Shown: positions 10,828 to 19,764 of the stretch, one piece after another
Numbering within the stretch: position 1 is the first letter of the stretch
Layout of the letters: each line of letters opens with the position of its first letter
Source: UBA1351 sp963677625
GTDB taxonomy: Bacteria > Bacillota > Clostridia > Lachnospirales > Vallitaleaceae
Assembly (NCBI GenBank): GCA_963677625.2
Contig: CAXXSW010000011.1
Coordinates: forward strand, 255,995-319,994
Direction of reading: 5' to 3'
Length of the DNA: 64,000 nt
Program-made: the position numbers and the translations under genes
The notes under the pieces: model-generated
Databases searched by the model: none
Seen by the model: only the letters and a program-made list of their open reading frames with translations
What the model was told of the DNA's origin: nothing

Positions 10828-11364
10828 ATGAATAATGAATTTCCCAAAACCAAAAAAAATTCAATAGATATGCATATGGTTATTCACCAGATTTTTCAGA
10901 AGATGATTGCTTATTATCAAAACGATCCTAGGCGGATAAATCATTTTATTAAAGTGCATCAATATGCCAAATTAATAGCAGTAGAGGAAGGCCTTGAATC
11001 AAGTGTCCTTTTTACCATTGAGCTTGCAGCTATATTACATGATATTGGAATCAAAATCAGTGAAGTTAAGTATAATTCAAGTTCAGGTAAATACCAAGAA
11101 ATTGAAGGACCAGCATTAGCTGAAGAATTCTTGTCAGCCTTTGATCTTGAAGATGACCTTATAAGAAGAGTATGTTTTCTCATCGGTCATCATCATACTT
11201 ATCATATGGTTGATGAAGTTGATTATCAGATACTTATAGAAGCAGACTTTATTGTTAATCTCTATGAGGATAATATATCAAAAGAGGGTTGCAAATCTGT
11301 GAAAAACAAGTACTTCAAAACCACCACAGGTAAGAAGTACATGGATTTGCTCTTTTTGTCATAG
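10828..11364 (+). CDS. HD-domain phosphohydrolase
   Basis: This 178-residue protein has the HD metal-binding pattern: an upstream H in VHQYAKLIA, LHDIG near residue 72, then GHHHTYH and a late aspartate in EADFIVNL. HD proteins hydrolyse phosphate esters, often nucleotides; the substrate here is unknown. It is the last ordinary chromosomal gene before the recombinase and array. Confidence 0.75.
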   Translation: MNNEFPKTKKNSIDMHMVIHQIFQKMIAYYQNDPRRINHFIKVHQYAKLIAVEEGLESSVLFTIELAAILHDIGIKISEVKYNSSSGKYQEIEGPALAEEFLSAFDLEDDLIRRVCFLIGHHHTYHMVDEVDYQILIEADFIVNLYEDNISKEGCKSVKNKYFKTTTGKKYMDLLFLS

Positions 11365-11450
11365 AAAATAGTCCTATTGAATTCCTATATCTATGTATTA
11401 GTCTTATCATAAGTAAGATTATAAATGAATACTTATGAAAGGAAGAGAAG

Positions 11451-12488
11451 ATGAAGGAAGAGAATGGAATCAGCAGTAAGAGAATTAATACGATTGATAT
11501 TAAGGGCAATGTATCTAGGCAAGAAAAGAAGAGAAAACATTTCGAACAAAAAAGAAGTCTTGAGGAAAACAAGAAGTATCAAGATCAAATAGAGTATAGA
11601 AGAGATAAAAGTAAAGAAGAAATTATTGAACAATGGTATCATTTGTTGCCTCAAAAAGAGTTAGACCATATGGAGCAAATGAGACTTTTTCGTGAGTACA
11701 TGGTGCGTAAGGGTTATAGTGGTAATACGATTAAATGTTACTATAACTTGATTAATCTTTATATGAGGCGAAGTTTTTTTGATTTAAATATTAGAAATTT
11801 TAATATGTATATTTTTCAGCAGATGAACTTAGGTAAAAGTCATACGCATTGTAATCAAATGATAAATGCAGTAAAATTATTTGCGAAATTTGTAGATCAC
11901 CCTGAGTGTTCTTCTTTTAAGTATTATGAACGGCCAAAGGTTGAGAAAAAGCTTCCAAAAGTTTTGAGCAAAAATGAGATTCGTAGAATTATTGGAGCAA
12001 GTGAAAATATTAAGCATAAGACCCAGTTAATGATTGGATATTCTTGTGGATTAAGGGTAAATGAAGTGTCAAGACTTAGACTAACAGACATTGATGCTGA
12101 AAGAATGGTTGTAACTGTTGAACAAAGCAAAGGAAGAAAAGATCGAGTGACTACTCTTTCTCAAGTGATGCTTAGTCAACTTAGAGACTATTATGTGGTA
12201 TATCATCCACATTATTGGCTGTTCGAAGGTCAGCAAAATGGTAATCCGATAACAACAAGAACCCTACAAAGGATATTTAATGATGCAGCTTCTAAAGCTG
12301 GTATTCGAAAAAAAGTGACCTTTCATAGCTTACGTCACTCCTTTGCAACACATTTATTGGAGTCTGGTGTTGATATACGCTATATACAGGAACTTTTGGG
12401 GCATGCAAACAGTAAGACAACTGAACGATATACACATGTATCGACTCGTAGTATACAAAACATTACAAATCCTCTTGATACACTATAG
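11451..12488 (+). CDS. Tyrosine recombinase of the cassette array (integron-integrase-like)
   Basis: This 345-residue tyrosine recombinase has the full catalytic set: R202 (SCGLRVNE), K227 (SKGRKD), H292 and R295 (HSLRHSF), H318 (LLGHAN) and Y327 (TERYTHV). A SAM-like DNA-binding domain spans about residues 75-160 and a basic extension of about 70 residues lies at the N terminus. The C terminus (NPLDTL) resembles the PLD end of integron integrases, but the extra helical domain of IntI between the lysine and the HxxR box is missing. It lies directly upstream of the cassettes, in the same direction, behind GGAAGAGAAG. I infer that it excises and inserts the cassettes. Confidence 0.85.
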   Translation: MKEENGISSKRINTIDIKGNVSRQEKKRKHFEQKRSLEENKKYQDQIEYRRDKSKEEIIEQWYHLLPQKELDHMEQMRLFREYMVRKGYSGNTIKCYYNLINLYMRRSFFDLNIRNFNMYIFQQMNLGKSHTHCNQMINAVKLFAKFVDHPECSSFKYYERPKVEKKLPKVLSKNEIRRIIGASENIKHKTQLMIGYSCGLRVNEVSRLRLTDIDAERMVVTVEQSKGRKDRVTTLSQVMLSQLRDYYVVYHPHYWLFEGQQNGNPITTRTLQRIFNDAASKAGIRKKVTFHSLRHSFATHLLESGVDIRYIQELLGHANSKTTERYTHVSTRSIQNITNPLDTL

Positions 12489-12504
12489 TTACATATAGGT
12501 TTTT

Positions 12505-12575
12505 TTATCGACATACGTATATTGTGGTAGGTGAGGATTATTATCGACTGTACATAAATAAACTAGTTATCGGAC
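12505..12575 (+). other. Candidate attI primary insertion site
   Basis: Three direct copies of TTATCG(G)AC lie at 12505-12512, 12541-12548 and 12567-12575. The last forms the core GTTATCG (12566-12572), which is the left boundary of c1, and its exact reverse complement CGATAAC is the R'' of attC1. The position between recombinase and first cassette and the multiple repeats resemble attI sites of known integrons. No attC-type hairpin is present. Confidence 0.7.
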
Positions 12576-12624
12576 ATGATTACTTTCGGTTTATGATGAT
12601 GAAGTGTGCTGAAAGGGGAGAATA

Positions 12625-13128
12625 ATGAGGAGAATTCTAGGTATATCAACGTTTTGTATGATTTTTTTATTCTGTAATGGGTGTTCACATTTTGCTGATA
12701 TTAATGTAACTTCAGAGATTAATAGCAATGAAGGAAGTAATATTAATCAGACATTTAAAGAAGAAATGATATCAACGATTAAAGATGTTTCAGAGATATA
12801 TAAGTATAGTAGTGAAGAAGATTTAACTGAAGAACAGATTGCAGAAGAGCTAATTACCTTGTTATTAAAGGAGTTGAAATTTGAATCTGAGATTCGTACA
12901 TATAATATTATTGAGTATAAAAATCTTTCAATTTCATTTGATAATTACAATGAATATGAACTTAGAAATAATGAAAGGTTTTTAAGTGGAACCGTAGATG
13001 TAATATTCGAAGGTACTTTATCTCCTATAGGAGCAGATAATATCGTGCCAGAGGGAGAATATGTTCATGTTAACGTTGGTGAGTGGATACTAGAAATGGG
13101 TGATGAATGCATAATAAGAAGGCCGTAA
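12625..13128 (+). CDS. c1: predicted lipoprotein
   Basis: The 167-residue product begins with a lipoprotein signal (basic start, hydrophobic stretch, lipobox FCNGC with Cys20) and should be anchored outside the membrane. The mature part is acidic, and I recognise no family. AAAGGGGAG sits just before the ATG. Being next to attI, this is the first and probably most recently inserted cassette. Confidence 0.75.
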   Translation: MRRILGISTFCMIFLFCNGCSHFADINVTSEINSNEGSNINQTFKEEMISTIKDVSEIYKYSSEEDLTEEQIAEELITLLLKELKFESEIRTYNIIEYKNLSISFDNYNEYELRNNERFLSGTVDVIFEGTLSPIGADNIVPEGEYVHVNVGEWILEMGDECIIRRP

Positions 13129-13172
13129 ACATATAAGTGATTTGTATGATAAGTAAGTCAAGAAATCACGTC

Positions 13173-13302
13173 CGATAACATACGATTCAGCGACACTGCG
13201 ATCGCTAACCGAGTCGGAATCGCATTACCGGTTCAGATAAAGTTTCACACGGATAAGCTCATCCTGTAAGCTCCTTGCGTCGTGAACCGAGGTCTGTTAT
13301 GT
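13173..13302 (+). repeat. attC1
   Basis: R'' is CGATAAC (13173-13179) and R' is GTTATGT (13296-13302). R'' matches c1's own start GTTATCG. The stem is the TTC/GAA type, and the central part is unlike the other sites. Confidence 0.88.
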
Positions 13303-13365
13303 GAAACTAATCTCTGCTGGTTGATGACCGAAGTTAAATAAAGTATTGAATTGTAAAGGTGGATT

Positions 13366-14256
13366 ATGTATAAGTTGATTAGTATATTATTGGTTCTATC
13401 AGTTGTACTTATAAGCTGTAGAAATGAAATGGAAAGCTTAGAAAGCGATGAAGTATTCTCGAATAATGAGTTGAACTTTGGAACTGATGAAATGCTAGAG
13501 GTGCCACTAGAGATTAAAGATAACCAGTTGAATCAGACTGTTGAAACAGAAAATATGGATATTTATGAAGATAGTGATAGCAATGAATGCCTAACATTTA
13601 TACAAAGTATGAAAAATCATCAAGAACTTTTTTCGTCATATAAGAACATTATAGGATGGTCAGAAGTTGATAATGAAGGTATCGTGTTTTGGAACGACAG
13701 TCAACTTTATTACTCGGATTTTTTTAATATTTTTAAGATTGAAGTTGAAAGTTTTGATATTAATGGTGAAAGCAATGATATTCATGTTTTGTGGAACAAA
13801 GCTAATAGCAAGTGTATAATTGTGATTGGTTTATATGAAAGAACAGGTTATATCATATATGATACGATATACAATAAATCATACTGTATAGATGTTCAGG
13901 TTGATGGTGACGAGTTAGTACTTAGACGTGATACTTCATCTGTAGTGAATAAAGATATTAATATCGTAAATTGGTTAAGGGACGATCAGATACTTATTAT
14001 TTTGAATTATTATGACTCGTTGGATGATAAGAAAGATAAGCGTTATGAATCCCCTTGGAGGCAAGAGTTAGTAATAGTAAATACTGAAAGTCTTATGGTT
14101 GAGAAATTAGTCGAAACGATTAGTGATGGTCAGATAATTAATGATTTAGAGATTGATAGAGTCAATGAAGTTATTAAATGTGTTTTAGTTCAAGAAATTG
14201 TTGAAGAGGGTAGTTTATATTATGAAGAAATTGAAAATTTGTGTTTTGAATATTAA
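13366..14256 (+). CDS. c2: predicted lipoprotein
   Basis: This 296-residue protein has a lipoprotein signal with lipobox LISC (Cys18). The mature part is acidic for about 60 residues, then beta-rich with regular short strands, a little like a beta-propeller-type sensor, but I cannot assign a family. The ribosome site is AAAGGTGG. Confidence 0.72.
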   Translation: MYKLISILLVLSVVLISCRNEMESLESDEVFSNNELNFGTDEMLEVPLEIKDNQLNQTVETENMDIYEDSDSNECLTFIQSMKNHQELFSSYKNIIGWSEVDNEGIVFWNDSQLYYSDFFNIFKIEVESFDINGESNDIHVLWNKANSKCIIVIGLYERTGYIIYDTIYNKSYCIDVQVDGDELVLRRDTSSVVNKDINIVNWLRDDQILIILNYYDSLDDKKDKRYESPWRQELVIVNTESLMVEKLVETISDGQIINDLEIDRVNEVIKCVLVQEIVEEGSLYYEEIENLCFEY

Positions 14257-14286
14257 GGCTTAATCAGACGGGACGAGATTAGCTTC

Positions 14287-14412
14287 ACATAACAAACGAT
14301 TTCCGACACTCAGCTCGCTAACCGAGTCAGGGTCGCATTAGGCGTTCGCGGGCTCACAGCCATGAGCTCGCCTTGTAAGCTCCCTGGCGTCGTAAACCGA
14401 AGAACGTTATAT
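14287..14412 (+). repeat. attC2
   Basis: R'' is ACATAAC and R' is GTTATAT (14406-14412). R'' matches c2's start GTTATGT. The stem is the TTT/AAA type, with a CAG/CTG inner pair. Confidence 0.9.
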
Positions 14413-14442
14413 GAAACTGCTTCTGTCTGTTTGGAGGATGAA

Positions 14443-14919
14443 ATGAGACGTACAAATTTAACAATTTCAATTTTGGTTATCCTAGGACTAGTAATAATCT
14501 CTCTTGTGTTGTTTGGACAGACTAAGACGATGTTATATAGTCGCAATGAGGATGAATACAAAGAAAATGCATGGAAGCAGATAAATGAATTTTATCCAGA
14601 TGTTGCTGTAAGATTAGCTATGAGTTCAGAAGATTTTTTTGAACAGAAATTAGATAAGATATATGATTTTACATACCTTGGCAATAAGACGCATGTTGTA
14701 TTTGATGAGTATTGGAAGTATGCAAAAGTTTATGGGTTAGATAAGGGTTTTGAAGCAATATTATTGGAAGATGATGGAACAACTATTGAGGTAAATAATG
14801 AAGATAGAAGTTTAATTGTAATAAAGTATGGGTGTTATTTTAGTGAAATACATGATGATATTAGCTTTGTTTATGATATAGATGAAGGCAAAGTACTTGG
14901 AACATTTGGGATTATGTAA
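14443..14919 (+). CDS. c3: single-pass membrane protein, copy 1 of 3
   Basis: ATG 14443 follows GGAGG and gives 158 residues; an earlier in-frame ATG lies inside attC2 and is rejected. One membrane segment spans about residues 7-26, with an acidic outer domain of about 130 residues. The family is unknown. The whole cassette recurs as c16 and c29 with one to a few residue changes (K/E in YAKVYGL, G/D in DEGKV). Confidence 0.75.
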   Translation: MRRTNLTISILVILGLVIISLVLFGQTKTMLYSRNEDEYKENAWKQINEFYPDVAVRLAMSSEDFFEQKLDKIYDFTYLGNKTHVVFDEYWKYAKVYGLDKGFEAILLEDDGTTIEVNNEDRSLIVIKYGCYFSEIHDDISFVYDIDEGKVLGTFGIM

Positions 14920-14939
14920 ATGGGTCCAGAAGCAGCATC

Positions 14940-15067
14940 ATATAACATACGATTCAACGACACTGCGATCGCTAACCGAGGCGCCTACCGCATTAGGCCA
15001 CCCAGAGGGTCCCGGCCATGAGCGGTGGCTGTAAGCTCCTTGCGTCGTGAACCGAGGTCCGTTATCT
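14940..15067 (+). repeat. attC3
   Basis: R'' is ATATAAC and R' is GTTATCT (15061-15067). R'' matches c3's start GTTATAT. The central stem CCGC/GCGG is shared with attC16 and attC29, the sites of the sister cassettes. Confidence 0.9.
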
Positions 15068-15140
15068 GACATTATGTGCTGGTATACGCTTCCGTAGGAT
15101 GGTGGATATAATAAATTTTAAAAGATATTTGGAGGTATCG

Positions 15141-15383
15141 ATGAATAACGAGAATAAGAATAGAAAAGTTAAATACAAGATTTACGGATTACTAATGATA
15201 CTCCTTGGAGTGGCTATCTTTTCGGTAGGAGCATTTGATTTGTTAAATCATGATAGAATAATTGGGACAATACTTTATGTATTTGGTGTTGGTTTTGGTA
15301 GAGTTCTAATAAGTTGCTTTGGACTATTGATGATACTTATGGCGCAGTATTATATCAGGAACATCAAGAAGTTGGTTGGATAG
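15141..15383 (+). CDS. c4: small membrane protein, copy 1 of 2
   Basis: ATG 15141 follows GGAGG five bases upstream and gives 80 residues with two predicted membrane segments (about residues 13-33 and 46-70) after a basic N terminus. A longer in-frame start at 15099 lacks a ribosome site. The family is unknown. The cassette recurs as c9. Confidence 0.7.
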   Translation: MNNENKNRKVKYKIYGLLMILLGVAIFSVGAFDLLNHDRIIGTILYVFGVGFGRVLISCFGLLMILMAQYYIRNIKKLVG

Positions 15384-15400
15384 AGGACGCACAGAACGTC

Positions 15401-15527
15401 AGATAACATACGATTCAGCGACACACCCTTCGCTAACCGAGTCGCGCCCGCATCAGCCGTTCGCAGGCTCACAGGCATAAGCGGACACTGTAAGCTCATT
15501 GGCGTCGTGAACCGACGAACGTTATAA
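15401..15527 (+). repeat. attC4
   Basis: R'' is AGATAAC and R' is GTTATAA (15521-15527). R'' matches c4's start GTTATCT. The site is the same as attC9 up to the R' box. Confidence 0.9.
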
Positions 15528-15589
15528 GACATTATTTACTCTATTATATTGAAAGGAAGATTATGACAAATTGAAAGGAACGAAATATT

Positions 15590-16420
15590 ATGGAAATCGA
15601 TGATAAGATAAAGAACAGGAACAACTGGGTAAAGATATTATTTTCAGGTGCTATATTAATAGTGATTCTATATAAGTTGGTATCTAGTGATATTAACATT
15701 AATATTGATAAAGTGCAGTATAGTGATATATTATCGTTAGTAATATCCTTTTTTGCAATTGCATTATCTTTAGCATTTTATTTTAAGGCGTCTGATACCA
15801 GTAACAAGTTTTATAATGATACTTATAAATTTAACAAGGATATATCAGAGTCAATAGGACGTATGGATGCTGGATTTAATGAGAAACTTCGAAATCTAAA
15901 TGAGAACTACAGTAGGTTTGCAGAGTATGGTTTTCTAGGTATGAAAAATTCTAATTATGAGGAGTCTATCGAAGAAGAAGAAGGTAAATTTAAGGAGCTG
16001 CTTGAAGAGAAAGAAAGAGTAATCACTAACTTATTAAATGAAAACGAGATTACAGCAGAAGCAAGAGATACCTATAGAAGGCAACTTGATGGTATGAATG
16101 AGGAACTTAATCGTCAGAAGAAGAATATTGAAGATTTAAAGGTAAATTATACATATAATAGCGAAGAAATATCGTTAATTAGCCAACTTTTTAATAATAG
16201 TGAAAGACGTGGAATGATGAATGATATTTTCTCATATTATGCTAAACATCCAAACAATGAATATGCTATTGCACAAATGGAGGAAGATATACGTAAGGAA
16301 TTAGCTCCAAGATTTAACACGAACTTATATAGATCAATGAAGAAGCGGAAACTTGTTGATGATGATGGTTTATTGACAGATAAAACGTTACGGTACATTG
16401 TGAATGAGTATGATATATAA
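15590..16420 (+). CDS. c5: membrane protein with coiled coil
   Basis: The 276-residue protein has two membrane segments near the N terminus (about residues 14-31 and 42-65), a long charged coiled coil (about 75-200) and a compact C-terminal part that may be winged-helix-like. The function is unknown. A three-codon open frame with its own AAAGGAAG precedes the gene. AAAGGAACG serves the ATG at 15590. Confidence 0.7.
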   Translation: MEIDDKIKNRNNWVKILFSGAILIVILYKLVSSDININIDKVQYSDILSLVISFFAIALSLAFYFKASDTSNKFYNDTYKFNKDISESIGRMDAGFNEKLRNLNENYSRFAEYGFLGMKNSNYEESIEEEEGKFKELLEEKERVITNLLNENEITAEARDTYRRQLDGMNEELNRQKKNIEDLKVNYTYNSEEISLISQLFNNSERRGMMNDIFSYYAKHPNNEYAIAQMEEDIRKELAPRFNTNLYRSMKKRKLVDDDGLLTDKTLRYIVNEYDI

Positions 16421-16439
16421 GACAGTCGTAAAGAACGTC

Positions 16440-16566
16440 TGATAACAAACGATTTCCAACACTCAATTCGCTAACCGAGTCGCACTCGCATAAGCCCACC
16501 CAGAGGGTCCCGGGCATGAGCGAGCACTGTAAGCTCATTGGCGTCGTAAACCGAGAGCCGTTATGT
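16440..16566 (+). repeat. attC5
   Basis: R'' is TGATAAC and R' is GTTATGT (16560-16566). R'' does not match c5's start GTTATAA (two differences), so this cassette or its neighbour may have been rearranged. Confidence 0.88.
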
Positions 16567-16595
16567 GACAGTAATTGTTCTGAATAGGAGGATTC

Positions 16596-17255
16596 ATGAA
16601 GAAAGTTTATATTTTGCTGATTTTGATTCTAGTTGGTTGTTCACAACAAGAGATAGATTCTGATTTATTGGATACTGAAATTGAAGAACTAAAGGTCGCT
16701 TTACAGGAGAAAACTAATGAAAATCAGCGATTAAGTAATACTTTAGTTGAACTCAAAGCAATAAATAAAACTTTGGAAGAAGAATGTGATTTGATTACTG
16801 ACGAAATGGAGAGTATTGAGTTTAAGTATAATAGGCTACATGAAAGTGTTGAGGAAATTATTATATTTTCTAATTACAGCTTTTTTATTTATGAGGATGT
16901 TGAAATTGGGGATGAAATATGTGGGATGAGTATTACAAATATGATTAGTAAGTATCAGGTCGATTTTCAAGGTGAAGTAAGTATAACTGGAACATTAGAA
17001 TATGAATACAGTGATTATTACTCGCAGTATATTGTTGATTTCTTGCCTAATCAGGATGAAATTAATAAGCTACCAAAGTTATTGCAAAATCAAGGCTCAC
17101 ATAGATTTGTGTTAAGGAATAAAGAGGCGGCTATGGCTATGATGACAGAAGAAATAATGGAAAATGTGACGATAATTATAGATAATTACCAAATTGATAA
17201 TAGACCTACTGATACTTCTAGTTCGGCTGAATTAATAATGATTAATATAGAATAA
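16596..17255 (+). CDS. c6: coiled-coil lipoprotein, copy 1 of 2
   Basis: This 219-residue lipoprotein has lipobox LVGC (Cys15), a coiled coil over about residues 22-85 and a C-terminal domain of about 130 residues. The family is unknown. It recurs as c10 with one visible residue change (Leu to Val in NTLVEL). GGAGG precedes the ATG. Confidence 0.75.
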   Translation: MKKVYILLILILVGCSQQEIDSDLLDTEIEELKVALQEKTNENQRLSNTLVELKAINKTLEEECDLITDEMESIEFKYNRLHESVEEIIIFSNYSFFIYEDVEIGDEICGMSITNMISKYQVDFQGEVSITGTLEYEYSDYYSQYIVDFLPNQDEINKLPKLLQNQGSHRFVLRNKEAAMAMMTEEIMENVTIIIDNYQIDNRPTDTSSSAELIMINIE

Positions 17256-17273
17256 TCGGTCACAATTACCATC

Positions 17274-17400
17274 ACATAACAAACGATTTCCAACACTCGA
17301 TTCGTTAACCGAGACACCCTTGCATTAGCCCACCCAGAGGGTCCCGGGCATGAGCAAGGCCTGTAAACTCATCAGCGTCGTAAACCGAAGCCCGTTATCT
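17274..17400 (+). repeat. attC6
   Basis: R'' is ACATAAC and R' is GTTATCT (17394-17400). R'' matches c6's start GTTATGT. The central stem is CCTTGC/GCAAGG. Confidence 0.9.
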
Positions 17401-17428
17401 GAAATACAAACTTAGTTAAGGAGAAGAG

Positions 17429-17977
17429 ATGGGATATTTATTGCAAATGGCAGGTTTTCCTGGAACAGGAAAGTCAACGTTATCAACATATATTGCGAAG
17501 CATTTTGATGCCGTTGTATTGGATAGGGATATCATAAAGAATTCAATGCTAGAGTCTGGTATAGAAGGTGAATCCCTAGCTAAAGCATCATATAAGGTGG
17601 TTTATGATTTAGCATCACACTTATTAGGGCTTGGTAAGAACGTAATAATCGATACACCATGCTATTATCAGGAAAGTGTTGATAATGGCTTAGAAATCGC
17701 TAACAGAACGAATGTTGATTATCGATATATTGAGTGTATCGTAAATGATTTCTCAATTGTTGAGAAGAGATTACGAGATAGAGACAGTTTAGCTACACAA
17801 ATCGTTGGAGCTACGAAAGAGGTGTACTTAAATTGCTACAACAAATCAGTTAAGCCTATAGGCATTGAACACTTATCCTTAGAAACAAGCAATATATATG
17901 GTATTGATTTGAAGATTATAAGGGAATACTTATTAGAAGGAAGTACATCTAAAGTTTCCAGTATGTACATCAGATAA
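17429..17977 (+). CDS. c7: P-loop kinase (AAA_33/zeta-like fold)
   Basis: The 182-residue protein has Walker A GFPGTGKST near residue 9, the motif VVLDRD near residue 30, VIIDTP near residue 75 and a lid region RLRDRD. It belongs to the small kinases related to gluconate, chloramphenicol and zeta-toxin kinases; the substrate cannot be told. The stop codon TAA is formed by the R'' box of attC7, so the gene ends inside its own recombination site. Confidence 0.8.
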   Translation: MGYLLQMAGFPGTGKSTLSTYIAKHFDAVVLDRDIIKNSMLESGIEGESLAKASYKVVYDLASHLLGLGKNVIIDTPCYYQESVDNGLEIANRTNVDYRYIECIVNDFSIVEKRLRDRDSLATQIVGATKEVYLNCYNKSVKPIGIEHLSLETSNIYGIDLKIIREYLLEGSTSKVSSMYIR

Positions 17978-18098
17978 CATACGATTTCCAACACTCAATT
18001 CGCTAACCAAGTCGCACTTGCATTAGCCCACCCAAAGGGTCCCGGGCATGAGCAAGCACTGTAAGCTCATTGGCATCGTAAACCGAAGAACGTTATCT
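17972..18098 (+). repeat. attC7
   Basis: R'' is AGATAAC and R' is GTTATCT (18092-18098). R'' matches c7's start GTTATCT and supplies the stop codon of c7. Confidence 0.9.
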
Positions 18099-18154
18099 GA
18101 AACTTAATCTTTCGATAGAAATAAACTGATATCACAATATGAGGAGAGTAAACT

Positions 18155-18316
18155 ATGAGTTGGTTTTTTGCAGGTTTTCAAATTATTAATTTGATAATTG
18201 TTTTAGGTTTAATCGGATTGTCAATCTATGTAATGATTGTATTGATTAAATTTCTTAAGACTGGAACATTGGCTTTTCAGAAGTATTTAGACGCTGATAA
18301 AGATAAGTTTGATTAA
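18155..18316 (+). CDS. c8: 53-residue membrane peptide
   Basis: ATG 18155 follows GAGGAGAG and opens a frame of 53 residues ending at TAA 18314-18316. One membrane segment covers about residues 10-34, followed by a short charged tail (DADKDKFD). No family is recognised. It is the only gene in its cassette. Confidence 0.65.
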   Translation: MSWFFAGFQIINLIIVLGLIGLSIYVMIVLIKFLKTGTLAFQKYLDADKDKFD

Positions 18317-18342
18317 TACTAAGACGTTCAAGATTAAGCATC

Positions 18343-18470
18343 AGATAACAAACGATTTCCAACACTCAATTCGCTAACCGAGTCACCTCAGCATTAGCCC
18401 ACCCAGAGGGTACCCGGGCATGAGCAGAGGCTGTAAGCTCATTGGCGTCGTAAACCGAAGACCGTTATCT
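18343..18470 (+). repeat. attC8
   Basis: R'' is AGATAAC and R' is GTTATCT (18464-18470). R'' matches c8's start GTTATCT. Confidence 0.9.
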
Positions 18471-18543
18471 GACATTATGTGCTGGTATACGCTTCCGTAG
18501 GATGGTGGATATAATAAATTTTAAAAGATATTTGGAGGTATCG

Positions 18544-18786
18544 ATGAATAACGAGAATAAGAATAGAAAAGTTAAATACAAGATTTACGGATTACTAATG
18601 ATACTCCTTGGAGTGGCTATCTTTTCGGTAGGAGCATTTGATTTGTTAAATCATGATAGAATAATTGGGACAATACTTTATGTATTTGGTGTTGGTTTTG
18701 GTAGAGTTCTAATAAGTTGCTTTGGACTATTGATGATACTTATGGCGCAGTATTATATCAGGAACATCAAGAAGTTGGTTGGATAG
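18544..18786 (+). CDS. c9: small membrane protein, copy 2 of c4
   Basis: This gene and its flanking cassette sequence look identical to c4 (80 residues, two membrane segments, same GGAGG). The copy sits 3.4 kb away in a different neighbourhood and is followed by a copy of c6 rather than by c5, as expected from cassette movement. Confidence 0.7.
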   Translation: MNNENKNRKVKYKIYGLLMILLGVAIFSVGAFDLLNHDRIIGTILYVFGVGFGRVLISCFGLLMILMAQYYIRNIKKLVG

Positions 18787-18803
18787 AGGACGCACAGAAC
18801 GTC

Positions 18804-18930
18804 AGATAACATACGATTCAGCGACACACCCTTCGCTAACCGAGTCGCGCCCGCATCAGCCGTTCGCAGGCTCACAGGCATAAGCGGACACTGTAAGCTC
18901 ATTGGCGTCGTGAACCGACGAACGTTATGT
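18804..18930 (+). repeat. attC9
   Basis: R'' is AGATAAC and R' is GTTATGT (18924-18930). R'' matches c9's start GTTATCT. The site equals attC4, except that the last bases change to those of c10. Confidence 0.9.
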
Positions 18931-18959
18931 GACAGTAATTGTTCTGAATAGGAGGATTC

Positions 18960-19619
18960 ATGAAGAAAGTTTATATTTTGCTGATTTTGATTCTAGTTGG
19001 TTGTTCACAACAAGAGATAGATTCTGATTTATTGGATACTGAAATTGAAGAACTAAAGGTCGCTTTACAGGAGAAAACTAATGAAAATCAGCGATTAAGT
19101 AATACTGTAGTTGAACTCAAAGCAATAAATAAAACTTTGGAAGAAGAATGTGATTTGATTACTGACGAAATGGAGAGTATTGAGTTTAAGTATAATAGGC
19201 TACATGAAAGTGTTGAGGAAATTATTATATTTTCTAATTACAGCTTTTTTATTTATGAGGATGTTGAAATTGGGGATGAAATATGTGGGATGAGTATTAC
19301 AAATATGATTAGTAAGTATCAGGTCGATTTTCAAGGTGAAGTAAGTATAACTGGAACATTAGAATATGAATACAGTGATTATTACTCGCAGTATATTGTT
19401 GATTTCTTGCCTAATCAGGATGAAATTAATAAGCTACCAAAGTTATTGCAAAATCAAGGCTCACATAGATTTGTGTTAAGGAATAAAGAGGCGGCTATGG
19501 CTATGATGACAGAAGAAATAATGGAAAATGTGACGATAATTATAGATAATTACCAAATTGATAATAGACCTACTGATACTTCTAGTTCGGCTGAATTAAT
19601 AATGATTAATATAGAATAA
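18960..19619 (+). CDS. c10: coiled-coil lipoprotein, copy 2 of c6
   Basis: This 219-residue lipoprotein is nearly identical to c6 (one Leu to Val change near residue 44). The lipobox is LVGC, with a coiled coil at about residues 22-85. The flanking cassette ends are also shared with c6. Confidence 0.75.
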   Translation: MKKVYILLILILVGCSQQEIDSDLLDTEIEELKVALQEKTNENQRLSNTVVELKAINKTLEEECDLITDEMESIEFKYNRLHESVEEIIIFSNYSFFIYEDVEIGDEICGMSITNMISKYQVDFQGEVSITGTLEYEYSDYYSQYIVDFLPNQDEINKLPKLLQNQGSHRFVLRNKEAAMAMMTEEIMENVTIIIDNYQIDNRPTDTSSSAELIMINIE

Positions 19620-19637
19620 TCGGTCACAATTACCATC

Positions 19638-19764
19638 ACATAACAAACGATTTCCAACACTCGATTCGTTAACCGAGACACCCTTGCATTAGCCCACCCA
19701 GAGGGTCCCGGGCATGAGCAAGGCCTGTAAACTCATCAGCGTCGTAAACCGAAGCCCGTTATAT
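19638..19764 (+). repeat. attC10
   Basis: R'' is ACATAAC and R' is GTTATAT (19758-19764). R'' matches c10's start GTTATGT. It is the same as attC6 up to the R' box. Confidence 0.9.

Noticed and set aside
11451..12488. Prophage integrase or XerC/D housekeeping gene
   Set aside because: No phage genes are nearby, and the direct link to attI and the array fits a cassette recombinase better. Its Xer-like core is noted as a finding.
14362..14442. Early ATG starts inside attC sites (such as 14362, 23343, 40108)
   Set aside because: These lie in the conserved CCATGAGC or CATGAGC of attC without ribosome sites, whereas GGAGG-preceded ATGs lie after R'.
15062..19764. Single segmental duplication explaining the c4/c9 and c6/c10 copies
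   Set aside because: c5, between c4 and c6, is absent between c9 and c10, while c7 and c8 are not duplicated. Independent cassette events fit better.
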